Positions 48,248 through 55,821 of a stretch of DNA of 64,000 nucleotides are shown here, one piece after another. The stretch is from SIG447 sp045577075. Lineage in GTDB: Bacteria; Bacillota; Clostridia; UMGS1883; UMGS1540. The stretch is from NCBI GenBank assembly GCA_045577075.1, contig JAZNHR010000002.1, positions 1 to 64,000 of the forward strand, read 5' to 3'. Position 1 is the first letter of the stretch. Each line of letters starts with the position of its first letter. Under the pieces are notes generated by a model. The model worked only from the letters and a program-made list of their open reading frames with translations. It had not been told where the DNA came from and ran no database searches. Both the position numbers and the translations under genes were made by a program.

Positions 48248-48262
48248 ACAAAAACCCTCCTT

Positions 48263-48562
48263 TTACTCTTCTTCGCGACGAACAATAATTGTGCGAAGAA
48301 CGCCTTCGGTAATGCCGTAAACACGGTCAAGCTCGCGCGGGAATTCCGCAGGTGCCTTGAAGTTTACAAGCACGTAGTAGCCTTCCGTCTTGTAGTTGAT
48401 GGGGTAAGCAAGACGTCTCTTTCCCCACACGTCTACATTCTCAACTTCGCCGGCGCCAGCAATAAGCGCAGTGAATTTTTCCTGCAGTGCTGTGAGTTCT
48501 TCCTCGGAAAGAGCAGAATCCAGGACAAAGATTGTTTCGTACTTTTGCATCATTTCTGCCAT
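48263..48562 (-). CDS. rpsF: 30S ribosomal protein S6
   Basis: 99 residues from ATG 48562, preceded by AAAGGAGGTG. MMQKYETIFVLDSALSEEE at the N-terminus and VENVDVWGKRRLAYPINYK near 40 are typical of S6. S6 pairs with S18 in the 30S platform. First gene of the rpsF-ssb-rpsR operon, with a sigma-A promoter 50 bases upstream. Confidence 0.96.
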   Translation of the reverse strand: MAEMMQKYETIFVLDSALSEEELTALQEKFTALIAGAGEVENVDVWGKRRLAYPINYKTEGYYVLVNFKAPAEFPRELDRVYGITEGVLRTIIVRREEE

Positions 48563-48614
48563 TTTTACACCTCCTTTTGGTCTTTGGCCCCTTTCGGAGC
48601 AAGGATACCATAAT

Positions 48615-48643
48615 AGTATAAGCTTTTCTAGGCTATTTGTCAA
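48615..48643 (-). promoter_or_regulatory. Promoter of rpsF-ssb-rpsR
   Basis: Minus strand: TTGACA (complement of 48638-48643), 17 bases, TATACT (complement of 48615-48620). An S6:S18 autoregulatory leader is possible in the ~45-base leader but I cannot identify it. Confidence 0.85.
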
Positions 48644-48781
48644 GCCATTTTGGAAAAATTTTTATATTTTTACGTGAAAAATTACGGTTTTTGGGATTGC
48701 ACAAAAAATATATAACGTCTAATTTTCGCAAAAATTGCATATACTTTTCTTTAGACATCGCGAAGAAGAAAGGAGCCATAT

Positions 48782-51184
48782 ATGGATAAAACAGAAATTC
48801 GACAAAGCCTTGACGAAAAATGTAATTTACATTTCGGCTGTGCACTTTCTGCGGCAACACGGCAAGAGGCTTACAGAGCCGTGTGCCTCTTTGTGCGTGA
48901 TCTTTTGACAAAAAAGAATTTAAACTTCAACGCAAAAAATCAAAAAGAAGAAAAAAAGCAAGTATACTACCTGTCCATGGAATTTTTGGTAGGGACTTCC
49001 TTGCATAATCATTTGTTTAACCTAGGGCTGGAACGTGAATTTGAGCACGTTCTCTCCGAAGCCGGCATAAATCTCTATGACCTATACGAACTGGAGCCGG
49101 ACGCTGGGCTTGGAAACGGCGGTCTCGGGCGACTTGCTGCCTGCTACATGGATGCCGCAACGACGGACAGTCTCCCCTTTACCGGCTTTTCCATTCGGTA
49201 TGAATTCGGGATTTTTAAACAAAAAATCGTGGACGGCTGGCAAATGGAGTTCCCTGACGACTGGCTTTCCATGGGCGAAGTGTGGCTACAGGCACGGCCG
49301 GACGACACCATAAAAGTACAGTTTGGCGGTCATGCTGACGAGTGGACGGACGAAAACGGATATCACGTTGCTCTGCGAGATGCGACCACTGTTTTAGCCG
49401 TTCCCTACGACATGCTGATTTCCGGCTACCGCTGTGATGCCGCAAACCGGCTGACACTTTGGAGCGCAAAATCCCCGAACAGCATCGACATGACGGCTTT
49501 TTCACGCGGTGAATATGCCAAAGCGCTGGAGGAAAATACGAAGGCAGAGGTGATTTCCAAAGTGCTCTACCCTGCCGATGACCACATAGACGGCAAAATC
49601 CTTCGAGTTCGCCAGCAGTATTTCTTCGTAAGTGCCTCCTTGCAAAGCATCTTAAAAAAGCACATGGCAAAGTATGGAACAGTCTCAAATTTTGCAGAGA
49701 AGGCCGCCATTCATATAAACGACACACACCCCTCCCTTGCCGTGCCGGAGCTTATGCGTATTCTCCTTGACGAATATGGGCTGCCTTGGGACGATGCGTG
49801 GGACATTACAACCCGATCACTTTCCTATACAAACCACACGATTATGAGTGAAGCACTTGAAAAATGGAACGAGAGCATGTTTAGGGAAGAACTCCCCCGG
49901 ATTTATCAAATTGTTTGCGAAATCAATCGGCGGCTTCTTATAACGCTATATTCTGCCTTTCCGGGTGATCAAGGCAAAATTGACTATATGGCGCCAATCG
50001 CAAACGGCGAAGTGCGTATGTATAATTTGTGTCTTGCAGCATGCCATAAAATCAACGGCGTTTCTGCTCTGCATACGGAGCTTTTAAAAACCGGCATTTT
50101 CCGCGACTACCATATGCTTACACCCCAGAAATTCTGCAACGTCACAAACGGCATTGCCCACAGAAGATGGCTGGGGCAAGCAAACGGTGAACTTTGCGAC
50201 CTTTTACGAAGTCTAATCGGCGATGGATTTTTGGAGGACGGCACAAGGCTCGAAAAACTTCTGGATTATTATGACGATGCAGCCGTACTGGAGAATTTAC
50301 GAACAATAAAAAAAGCAAAAAAAATCGCACTGCGAAATTATATTTCCGGTGCCAACGGCATCAACATTGACGAAAATTCGATTTTTGACGTGCAAATCAA
50401 ACGCCTGCATGAGTACAAACGCCAGCTTTTAAACGCTCTGCACATTCTTCACCTTTACCGGAAAATCAAAGACAATCCAAATGTGGATTTTCCGCCACGC
50501 ACCTTTATTTTTGCCGCAAAGGCATCTTCGGGCTACTTTATGGCAAAGCAAATCATTCGTTTGATTGTGGCTATTTCCGGCATGGTGAATGCAGACCCTG
50601 CCGTCCGTGACAAGCTGAAGGTCGTTTTCATTGAGGACTATAAGGTCAGTCTTGCAGAAATTATTATACCTGCCGCGGATATTTCAGAACAGATTTCTGT
50701 TGCAGGGAAAGAAGCTTCGGGTACGGGAAACATGAAGCTTATGATAAACGGGGCTGTGACGGTGGGTACCCTAGACGGGGCAAATGTGGAAATTCTGGAG
50801 GCTGTAGGACATGAAAACATGTTTCTATTCGGTATGACAGCAAAAGACGTGGAAGCCCTTTGGCGGCACGGATATGTGCCGAGCGAGCTAATACGACAAA
50901 ACAGGGATTTACAGGAGGTCCTCCATCTTTTAACAAGCGGCGTACTGGGTGCACGATTTGACGACATTGCCGCATCCCTTCTCACAAACCAATTCGGCAC
51001 TGCTGATGCCTTTATGACTCTTGCGGATTTTGAAAGCTATGCCGCCGCACACACCCGCATTGCCGAAACCTTTCAGGATACGCGCAAATTTACAAACATG
51101 TCCCTTGTAAATATTGCAAAAGCCGGCATTTTCTCTGCCGACCGTGCTATACGAGAATATCGGAAAATGATATGGAACGCATAA
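48782..51184 (+). CDS. glgP: Glycogen/maltodextrin phosphorylase
   Basis: 800 residues. YYLSMEFLVGTSLHNHLFNL near residue 60, ELEPDAGLGNGGLGRLAACY near 102, NVTNGIAHRRWLGQ near 453, IKRLHEYKRQLLNALH near 538 and the PLP lysine in EASGTGNMKLMINGAVTVGTLDG near 642 (quoted in part here as GTGNMKLMINGA). It releases glucose-1-P from storage or dietary glucans. GAAAGGAG precedes the ATG. It stands alone, with a strong terminator after it. Confidence 0.96.
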   Translation: MDKTEIRQSLDEKCNLHFGCALSAATRQEAYRAVCLFVRDLLTKKNLNFNAKNQKEEKKQVYYLSMEFLVGTSLHNHLFNLGLEREFEHVLSEAGINLYDLYELEPDAGLGNGGLGRLAACYMDAATTDSLPFTGFSIRYEFGIFKQKIVDGWQMEFPDDWLSMGEVWLQARPDDTIKVQFGGHADEWTDENGYHVALRDATTVLAVPYDMLISGYRCDAANRLTLWSAKSPNSIDMTAFSRGEYAKALEENTKAEVISKVLYPADDHIDGKILRVRQQYFFVSASLQSILKKHMAKYGTVSNFAEKAAIHINDTHPSLAVPELMRILLDEYGLPWDDAWDITTRSLSYTNHTIMSEALEKWNESMFREELPRIYQIVCEINRRLLITLYSAFPGDQGKIDYMAPIANGEVRMYNLCLAACHKINGVSALHTELLKTGIFRDYHMLTPQKFCNVTNGIAHRRWLGQANGELCDLLRSLIGDGFLEDGTRLEKLLDYYDDAAVLENLRTIKKAKKIALRNYISGANGINIDENSIFDVQIKRLHEYKRQLLNALHILHLYRKIKDNPNVDFPPRTFIFAAKASSGYFMAKQIIRLIVAISGMVNADPAVRDKLKVVFIEDYKVSLAEIIIPAADISEQISVAGKEASGTGNMKLMINGAVTVGTLDGANVEILEAVGHENMFLFGMTAKDVEALWRHGYVPSELIRQNRDLQEVLHLLTSGVLGARFDDIAASLLTNQFGTADAFMTLADFESYAAAHTRIAETFQDTRKFTNMSLVNIAKAGIFSADRAIREYRKMIWNA

Positions 51185-51185
51185 A

Positions 51186-51215
51186 AAAGGTGTCGCTTCA
51201 TGCGACACCTTTTTT
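51186..51215 (+). terminator. Terminator after glgP
   Basis: AAAGGTGTCGC (51186-51196), loop TTCAT, GCGACACCTTT (51202-51212), in a T tract; A-rich on the other side, so it also serves metY on the minus strand. Confidence 0.92.
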
Positions 51216-51219
51216 GCTA

Positions 51220-52482
51220 TTAAACACAAGCAAGAGCCTTTTCTAAATCCGAGAGAATATCATCAATATTTTCAAGACCTACAGAAAAGCGCACCATGCC
51301 GCTTTCAATGCCGCATGCCACAAGCTGTTCTTCCGTAAGCTGACGGTGGGTTTCACTTGCCGGATGCAGAACGCAGGTACGAATATCTGCAACATGTACT
51401 TCGTTAGAGGCAAGTTCAAGCGCGTCCATAAACTTGACTGCCGCATCTCTGCCGCCTTTTATCACGAAGGAAATAACGCCACTTGCGCCTTTCAGATACT
51501 TCTGCCCCAAGTTATAGCTCGCATCGCCCTCAAGACCCGGATAGGTAATGCTTTGAATTTTGTCACTCTTTTGCAGGTATTTAGCAACCACCATAGCGTT
51601 TTCGCAGTACTGTTTCATACGAACAGCAAGGGTTTCAAGCCCTAAATTCAGGAGAAACGCAGAGTGTGCGGCAGGATAAACGCCAAAGTCACGCATCAGC
51701 TGCATTCTGGCTTTCAGGATATATGCCATCTTGCCGTATGCTTTTGTATAGGAAAGGCCATGATAGGATTCATCCGGCTCGACAAGCTCAGGAAATTTGC
51801 CGTTCGTCCAGTCAAAATTACCGCTGTCCACAATGACACCGCCAACCTGCACGGCATGACCGTCCATATATTTCGAGGTGGAATGAATTACAATATCCGC
51901 GCCGAATTCAATGGGCTTACAAAGGACAGGTGTTGCAAAGGTGTTGTCTACAATCAAGGGTACGCCGTGCTTATGGGCAAAGTTTGCAAATCGTTCGATA
52001 TCCAGTACAGAAAGTGCCGGGTTTGCAATCGTTTCGCCAAACACAGCCTTTGTATTTTCTTTAAATGCTTTTTCAAGTTCTTCGTCCGAAGCGTTTTTAT
52101 CCACAAAAATACATTCGATGCCAAGCTTTTTTAGAGTAAAGGCAAAGAGATTCACAGTGCCGCCGTAAACCTCGCTAAGGCTTATAAAGCTATCGCCTGC
52201 CTGGCACAAGTTCAGGATAGACAAAAGCGTTGCGGCCTGTCCGGAAGAAGTACACATTGCACCCACGCCACCTTCCAGTGCCGCAATTTTCTCTTCCACC
52301 GCCATAACGGTGGGGTTTGCAAAGCGGGAATATATGAGGGACTTTGTGGGGTCATCAAATACGGCCGCCACATCGTCCGTCGAGTCATACACATACGTAG
52401 TGCTTTGTACAATCGGCACTACTCTAGGCTCTGCATTTTTCGGGGTATAGCCGGCATGCAGGCATTTTGTTTCATCTTTCAT
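51220..52482 (-). CDS. metY: O-acetylhomoserine sulfhydrylase-type Cys/Met metabolism PLP enzyme
   Basis: 420 residues. TKCLHAGYTPKNAEPRVVPI at the N-terminus, YSRFANPTVMAVEEKIAALEGG near 51, VDNTFATPVLCKP near 180, PLP lysine in VIHSTSKYMDGHAVQVGGV near 200, and LHPASETHRQLTEEQLVACG near 370. Length and motifs fit O-acetylhomoserine aminocarboxypropyltransferase; other members of the family cannot be fully excluded. It makes homocysteine from O-acetylhomoserine and sulfide. Confidence 0.88.
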   Translation of the reverse strand: MKDETKCLHAGYTPKNAEPRVVPIVQSTTYVYDSTDDVAAVFDDPTKSLIYSRFANPTVMAVEEKIAALEGGVGAMCTSSGQAATLLSILNLCQAGDSFISLSEVYGGTVNLFAFTLKKLGIECIFVDKNASDEELEKAFKENTKAVFGETIANPALSVLDIERFANFAHKHGVPLIVDNTFATPVLCKPIEFGADIVIHSTSKYMDGHAVQVGGVIVDSGNFDWTNGKFPELVEPDESYHGLSYTKAYGKMAYILKARMQLMRDFGVYPAAHSAFLLNLGLETLAVRMKQYCENAMVVAKYLQKSDKIQSITYPGLEGDASYNLGQKYLKGASGVISFVIKGGRDAAVKFMDALELASNEVHVADIRTCVLHPASETHRQLTEEQLVACGIESGMVRFSVGLENIDDILSDLEKALACV

Positions 52483-52514
52483 TACTCATTCCTCCGTAAA
52501 AAGAGATTTTACAT

Positions 52515-52543
52515 ATTATATCACAAATTTCCAAAAAATGCAA
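52515..52543 (-). promoter_or_regulatory. Promoter of metY
   Basis: Minus strand: TTGCAT (complement of 52538-52543), 17 bases, TATAAT (complement of 52515-52520). The -35 is next to the AraC-gene terminator. No SAM riboswitch or T-box fits in the ~25-base leader. Confidence 0.8.
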
Positions 52544-52570
52544 GCCCGACGCAAAAGAAAGCATCGGACT
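52533..52570 (-). terminator. Terminator after the AraC-type gene
   Basis: Minus strand: AGTCCGATGC and GCGTCGGGCT (52543-52570, with one G-T pair), then TGCATTTTTT. Confidence 0.75.
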
Positions 52571-52584
52571 TTTAAAAAGTTATT

Positions 52585-53433
52585 TTAGTAGTTGCGCATG
52601 GAAGCTCTGAAATCAGAGGGAGATACACCATACTTTTTCTTAAACTGCTTTCCAAAATAATCAAGGCTTGCAAAACCGCTATCATAACACAAATCTACAA
52701 TGCTCATTCTGCTGTTTAAGAGCATATTTGCAACATACTCAAGCCTTAAGTTATTCACAAATGTACTGAGTGTAACATTTTTATACTTTTTCATGCTGCG
52801 CGCCAGATGCTCACGGGTTTTCCCGCTAAGCTCCACCATGCGAGAAATCCCCTCAGAGAAATTTTCATGGGCACACATTTTTTCGCAAACGCTTTCCAGC
52901 CACGCCGGTGTCCCGTCATTCTTTTCTGTTTCAAATGCATTCTTTTGTGCAAACACCGAAATGAGCTCGGCCACAAAAAGGCGGAAGCGCAATTTATGTT
53001 CGGTGGTTTCTTCCTGTATGGGCACTGCAAAGGTTTTTAGAGTCGAAAGGATATGGTCTTTCTCTCTTTGCGTTAAAATACAAAACGGCGGCATAGGCGC
53101 TTCCATAAGCTGTCTATGAAGTGCTTTGCCGTGTTCGCCTAAATATGCAAACAAACCGTCCACAATTTCAGGGCGAAAGGAAATATTGACATGGCAAGGT
53201 TCAGAAGTACCACCCGGGCCAAAATAATGGGTATCACAAGGGCGAACAAACACAAGCAGCCCTTCATGTAAAACACGTTCCTCGCCGTTTATATAGTGTA
53301 TACCACCGCTATCAAGTGACAGAAAAAAATCATAACAGGTATGGTCATGCAGCTGCGCTAGATAGTTACCATGGTTTGCGTACCGATAACAAAAATCAAC
53401 ATCCGGATTATCGCAAACAAATCCAAGCCTCAT
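52585..53433 (-). CDS. AraC-family transcriptional regulator with cupin-like domain
   Basis: 282 residues from ATG 53433 (CAGGAGG seven bases before). The N-terminal part has HDHTCYDFFLSLDSGGIHYINGE near residue 27 (cupin sugar-sensing type; partial). The C-terminal double HTH covers ~180-282, with MVELSGKTREHLARSMKKY and LCYDSGFASLDYFGKQFKKKYGVSPSDF (partial). Such proteins often respond to sugars. It overlaps the CBS-protein gene and may be co-transcribed with it. Target unknown. Confidence 0.88.
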   Translation of the reverse strand: MRLGFVCDNPDVDFCYRYANHGNYLAQLHDHTCYDFFLSLDSGGIHYINGEERVLHEGLLVFVRPCDTHYFGPGGTSEPCHVNISFRPEIVDGLFAYLGEHGKALHRQLMEAPMPPFCILTQREKDHILSTLKTFAVPIQEETTEHKLRFRLFVAELISVFAQKNAFETEKNDGTPAWLESVCEKMCAHENFSEGISRMVELSGKTREHLARSMKKYKNVTLSTFVNNLRLEYVANMLLNSRMSIVDLCYDSGFASLDYFGKQFKKKYGVSPSDFRASMRNY

Positions 53434-53453
53434 TTCTTCCTCCTGTCTGTTTC

Positions 53454-53873
53454 TCACGATTCATTCTCGCTCTTTTTTCCCTGTTTTTCCTTGAAAGAAC
53501 GCAAAATATCTTGCCGTGTTATAATCCCGATAAAGAGGTTGCGGTCATCTACCATGGGAATAAAATTTTGCGAAAGAATTCTTTCTAGCAACTCCTCCGG
53601 TGTTATGTCAATTCTGGCCGCCGGGTTCCAGCCTGTTCGAATAATTTCCGTAATACTATGCCCTTCCTGTGCATAAACATCCGGAGCCGTCTCCAAAACA
53701 TGCCAAAGGAAATCCCCCTCGCTAATGCTTCCTGCATAGCTCCCATCCTCCCGAATTACAGGGATGGCAGTATATCCGTGTGCACGTAATTTTTCAAGAC
53801 CCTGCCGCACTGTACAGGTGTCCTGCAGATACGCCACCGTGTTTTTTGCACGAAGCAATGCCATAATGTTCAT
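53454..53873 (-). CDS. CBS-domain pair protein
   Basis: 139 residues, two CBS motifs: TVRQGLEKLRAHGYTAIPVI near residue 21 and LLERILSQNFIPMVDDRNLF near 95, the latter ending GIITRQDILR. CBS pairs bind adenosyl nucleotides. There is no other domain. AAGGAGA lies before the ATG. It precedes the AraC gene; a nucleotide-sensing role in the same unit is possible. Confidence 0.85.
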   Translation of the reverse strand: MNIMALLRAKNTVAYLQDTCTVRQGLEKLRAHGYTAIPVIREDGSYAGSISEGDFLWHVLETAPDVYAQEGHSITEIIRTGWNPAARIDITPEELLERILSQNFIPMVDDRNLFIGIITRQDILRSFKEKQGKKSENES

Positions 53874-53889
53874 TTGTACTATCTCCTTT

Positions 53890-55080
53890 TTAAGAAAGGC
53901 TCTTTACAAACGCTTCGAGCCTGTCAAGGCCCTTCTTTATATTCTCCATATTGGTAGCATAAGACCAGCGAACATAGCCGTCAGCCATAAAGCCTTCACC
54001 GGGTACTACCGCAACTTTTGCCTTTTCAAGAAAAAGTGCAGCAAACTTTGCAGCGGAATCAATGCATTCACCATCGCATTTCTTCCCAAACAATTCCTTC
54101 ATATTCATCATAACATAGAACGCACCGCAGGGTTTGCGGCAGGAAAGCCCGGGAATACTGTTAATGCGGGCAACCATGAAATCGCGACGTTTTTTATATT
54201 CTGCTTTCATTTCGCAAACAAAATCAAGACCGCCTTCCAGTGCCGCAACAGACGCCGCCTGGGCAATAGAGTTTGGATTTGAAGTTGCGTGGCTTTGCAC
54301 GCTGGACATAAGCTTTGCAATCTCTTCAGACGATGCCGTATAGCCTATGCGCCAACCCGTCATGGCAAAGGTTTTGGAAAGACCGTTTACTATGATTGTG
54401 CGTGCCTTCATTTCGGGAGATAAGGACGCAATGGAAAGCCTCTCCCCTTCATATATTAGATGTTCATAAATTTCATCAGAAACCACAAACAAGTCATGTT
54501 CTAAAATAACAGCCGCAATTTTTTCAAGTTCGTCACGCGTATAAACCATACCTGTAGGATTAGAAGGACTGTTTAACACAAGTGCTTTTGTTTTCGGCGT
54601 AATTACGCTTCGAAGTTCCTCTGCCGTAAACTTAAAGTCATTTTCTTCTTTTGTTTGCAATGTGCAGGGAATACCATCCGCAAGCTTTACCATTTCAGGA
54701 TAGCTCACCCAATAGGGCGCCGGAATAATCACCTCATCCCCGGGATTCAAAATAGCACCGAAGACATTGGTAAGTGAGTGTTTTGCGCCGTTAGAGACAA
54801 CAATTTGCGACGGCATATAGGAAAGGCCGTTTTCTATCTCGAATTTCTTGCAAATTGCTTTTTTCAGCTCAATCGTACCGGAAGCCGGTGTGTATTTTGT
54901 TGCGCCGCACTCAATCGCTTTTATTGCTGCAGCCTTAATGTGCGCCGGGGTATCAAAATCAGGCTCTCCCGCACCAAAGCCGACAACATCAACGCCTTCA
55001 GCCTTCATCGCTTTGAATTTTGCGTCAATCGTCAGCGTAGGCGAAGGACTGATGGCAGAATATTTTTGGGACAGTTGCAT
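53890..55080 (-). CDS. Class I/II pyridoxal-phosphate aminotransferase (aspartate type)
   Basis: 396 residues. VDVVGFGAGEPDFDTPAHIK near 34, YTPASGTIELKKAI near 62, LNSPSNPTGMVY near 170 and the PLP lysine in NGLSKTFAMTGWRIGYTA near 233 show the fold I alpha family (AspB/AatA-like). The closest assignment is aspartate aminotransferase; specificity cannot be set from sequence alone. It follows its own promoter at 55112-55140. Confidence 0.9.
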   Translation of the reverse strand: MQLSQKYSAISPSPTLTIDAKFKAMKAEGVDVVGFGAGEPDFDTPAHIKAAAIKAIECGATKYTPASGTIELKKAICKKFEIENGLSYMPSQIVVSNGAKHSLTNVFGAILNPGDEVIIPAPYWVSYPEMVKLADGIPCTLQTKEENDFKFTAEELRSVITPKTKALVLNSPSNPTGMVYTRDELEKIAAVILEHDLFVVSDEIYEHLIYEGERLSIASLSPEMKARTIIVNGLSKTFAMTGWRIGYTASSEEIAKLMSSVQSHATSNPNSIAQAASVAALEGGLDFVCEMKAEYKKRRDFMVARINSIPGLSCRKPCGAFYVMMNMKELFGKKCDGECIDSAAKFAALFLEKAKVAVVPGEGFMADGYVRWSYATNMENIKKGLDRLEAFVKSLS

Positions 55081-55111
55081 ATGTACACCTCGTTTATCTT
55101 GTTTTCAATAT

Positions 55112-55140
55112 ATAATACTATATTTACGCCGAAAATGCAA
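55112..55140 (-). promoter_or_regulatory. Promoter of the aminotransferase gene
   Basis: Minus strand: TTGCAT (complement of 55135-55140), 17 bases, TATTAT (complement of 55112-55117). Confidence 0.75.
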
Positions 55141-55242
55141 TAGTTTTTTTGAGATTCTCGCAAAATTTCTCCGTTTTTCGCATTTGTCTTTGTCATGCGC
55201 ACAAAAACGAATGTCTGTACACCGTGGACATAACGTAGCTGA

Positions 55243-55283
55243 GAAAAAGACACTGCATGCAGGATTTTTTTGCAGGCAGTGTC
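55243..55283 (-). terminator. Terminator after the BofC-like gene
   Basis: Minus strand: GACACTGCCTGCA and TGCATGCAGTGTC (55249-55283, one mismatch), then TTTTTCTC. Confidence 0.85.
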
Positions 55284-55288
55284 CCCCT

Positions 55289-55693
55289 TTAGCTTCCAAA
55301 ATCTTCTGTAAGCGTCTTTGCCTCCTCTAATGTGGCAACCTTTATGCCACGACAAAGATTTTCGTAATCCTCTTGTCGAAGCTGGTCGATTTCAACGCCC
55401 GTCGCGTAAACAAACACCGCATCGCCTTCAGGTGGAAGTTCATAAACACATATTTCTTTGTCGGACAAAACGAGAAAATAGGTTGAAGGCCTGGCAGAAG
55501 GTGATGGTTTTGGCGCGATTGACGGAGTCGGTGCCGGCACACCAACGATTTCTCCAGACAAAATTGTCTTCTTAGGCTCTGCCGCAATCGGTACGGCCTC
55601 CGGATTTTTTGCTGCATTTTTTCCAATCCATGTACCGCCAAAGAAGCTTGTCCCTGCCATCACAGCACAAAGAACAATCGGTTTTAAACGCAT
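55289..55693 (-). CDS. BofC C-terminal-like membrane-anchored spore protein
   Basis: 134 residues from ATG 55693 (GGGGGCG upstream). N-terminal membrane or signal segment (LCAVMAGTSFFGGTWIG), a Pro/Ala-rich linker, then ~60 residues: YFLVLSDKEICVYELPP near 72, and EIDQLRQEDYENLCRGIKVATLEEAKTLTEDF (in part LCRGIKVATLEEAKTL), which resembles the C-terminal domain of BofC, the forespore inhibitor of SpoIVB signalling. A good sigma-G-like promoter precedes it. The N-terminal BofC domain is absent, so it is a short BofC-related protein rather than a clear orthologue. Confidence 0.65.
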   Translation of the reverse strand: MRLKPIVLCAVMAGTSFFGGTWIGKNAAKNPEAVPIAAEPKKTILSGEIVGVPAPTPSIAPKPSPSARPSTYFLVLSDKEICVYELPPEGDAVFVYATGVEIDQLRQEDYENLCRGIKVATLEEAKTLTEDFGS

Positions 55694-55713
55694 GCAAACG
55701 CCCCCTTTTTCTT

Positions 55714-55743
55714 CAGTATGCCGCAAAATCCAAACGTTTATTC
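55714..55743 (-). promoter_or_regulatory. Sigma-G-like promoter of the BofC-like gene
   Basis: Minus strand: GAATA (complement of 55739-55743), 18 bases, CATACTG (complement of 55714-55720); this matches GnATA / CATnnTA except the last base. The start would be ~10-15 bases before the SD. Confidence 0.6.
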
Positions 55744-55821
55744 CAATTTTTTTCTGTTTGTAATACTTTTTTAATGGTTTTTGTTTATACTGAATGTAAA
55801 GAGGCTAAGGAGGTGCTTCCC

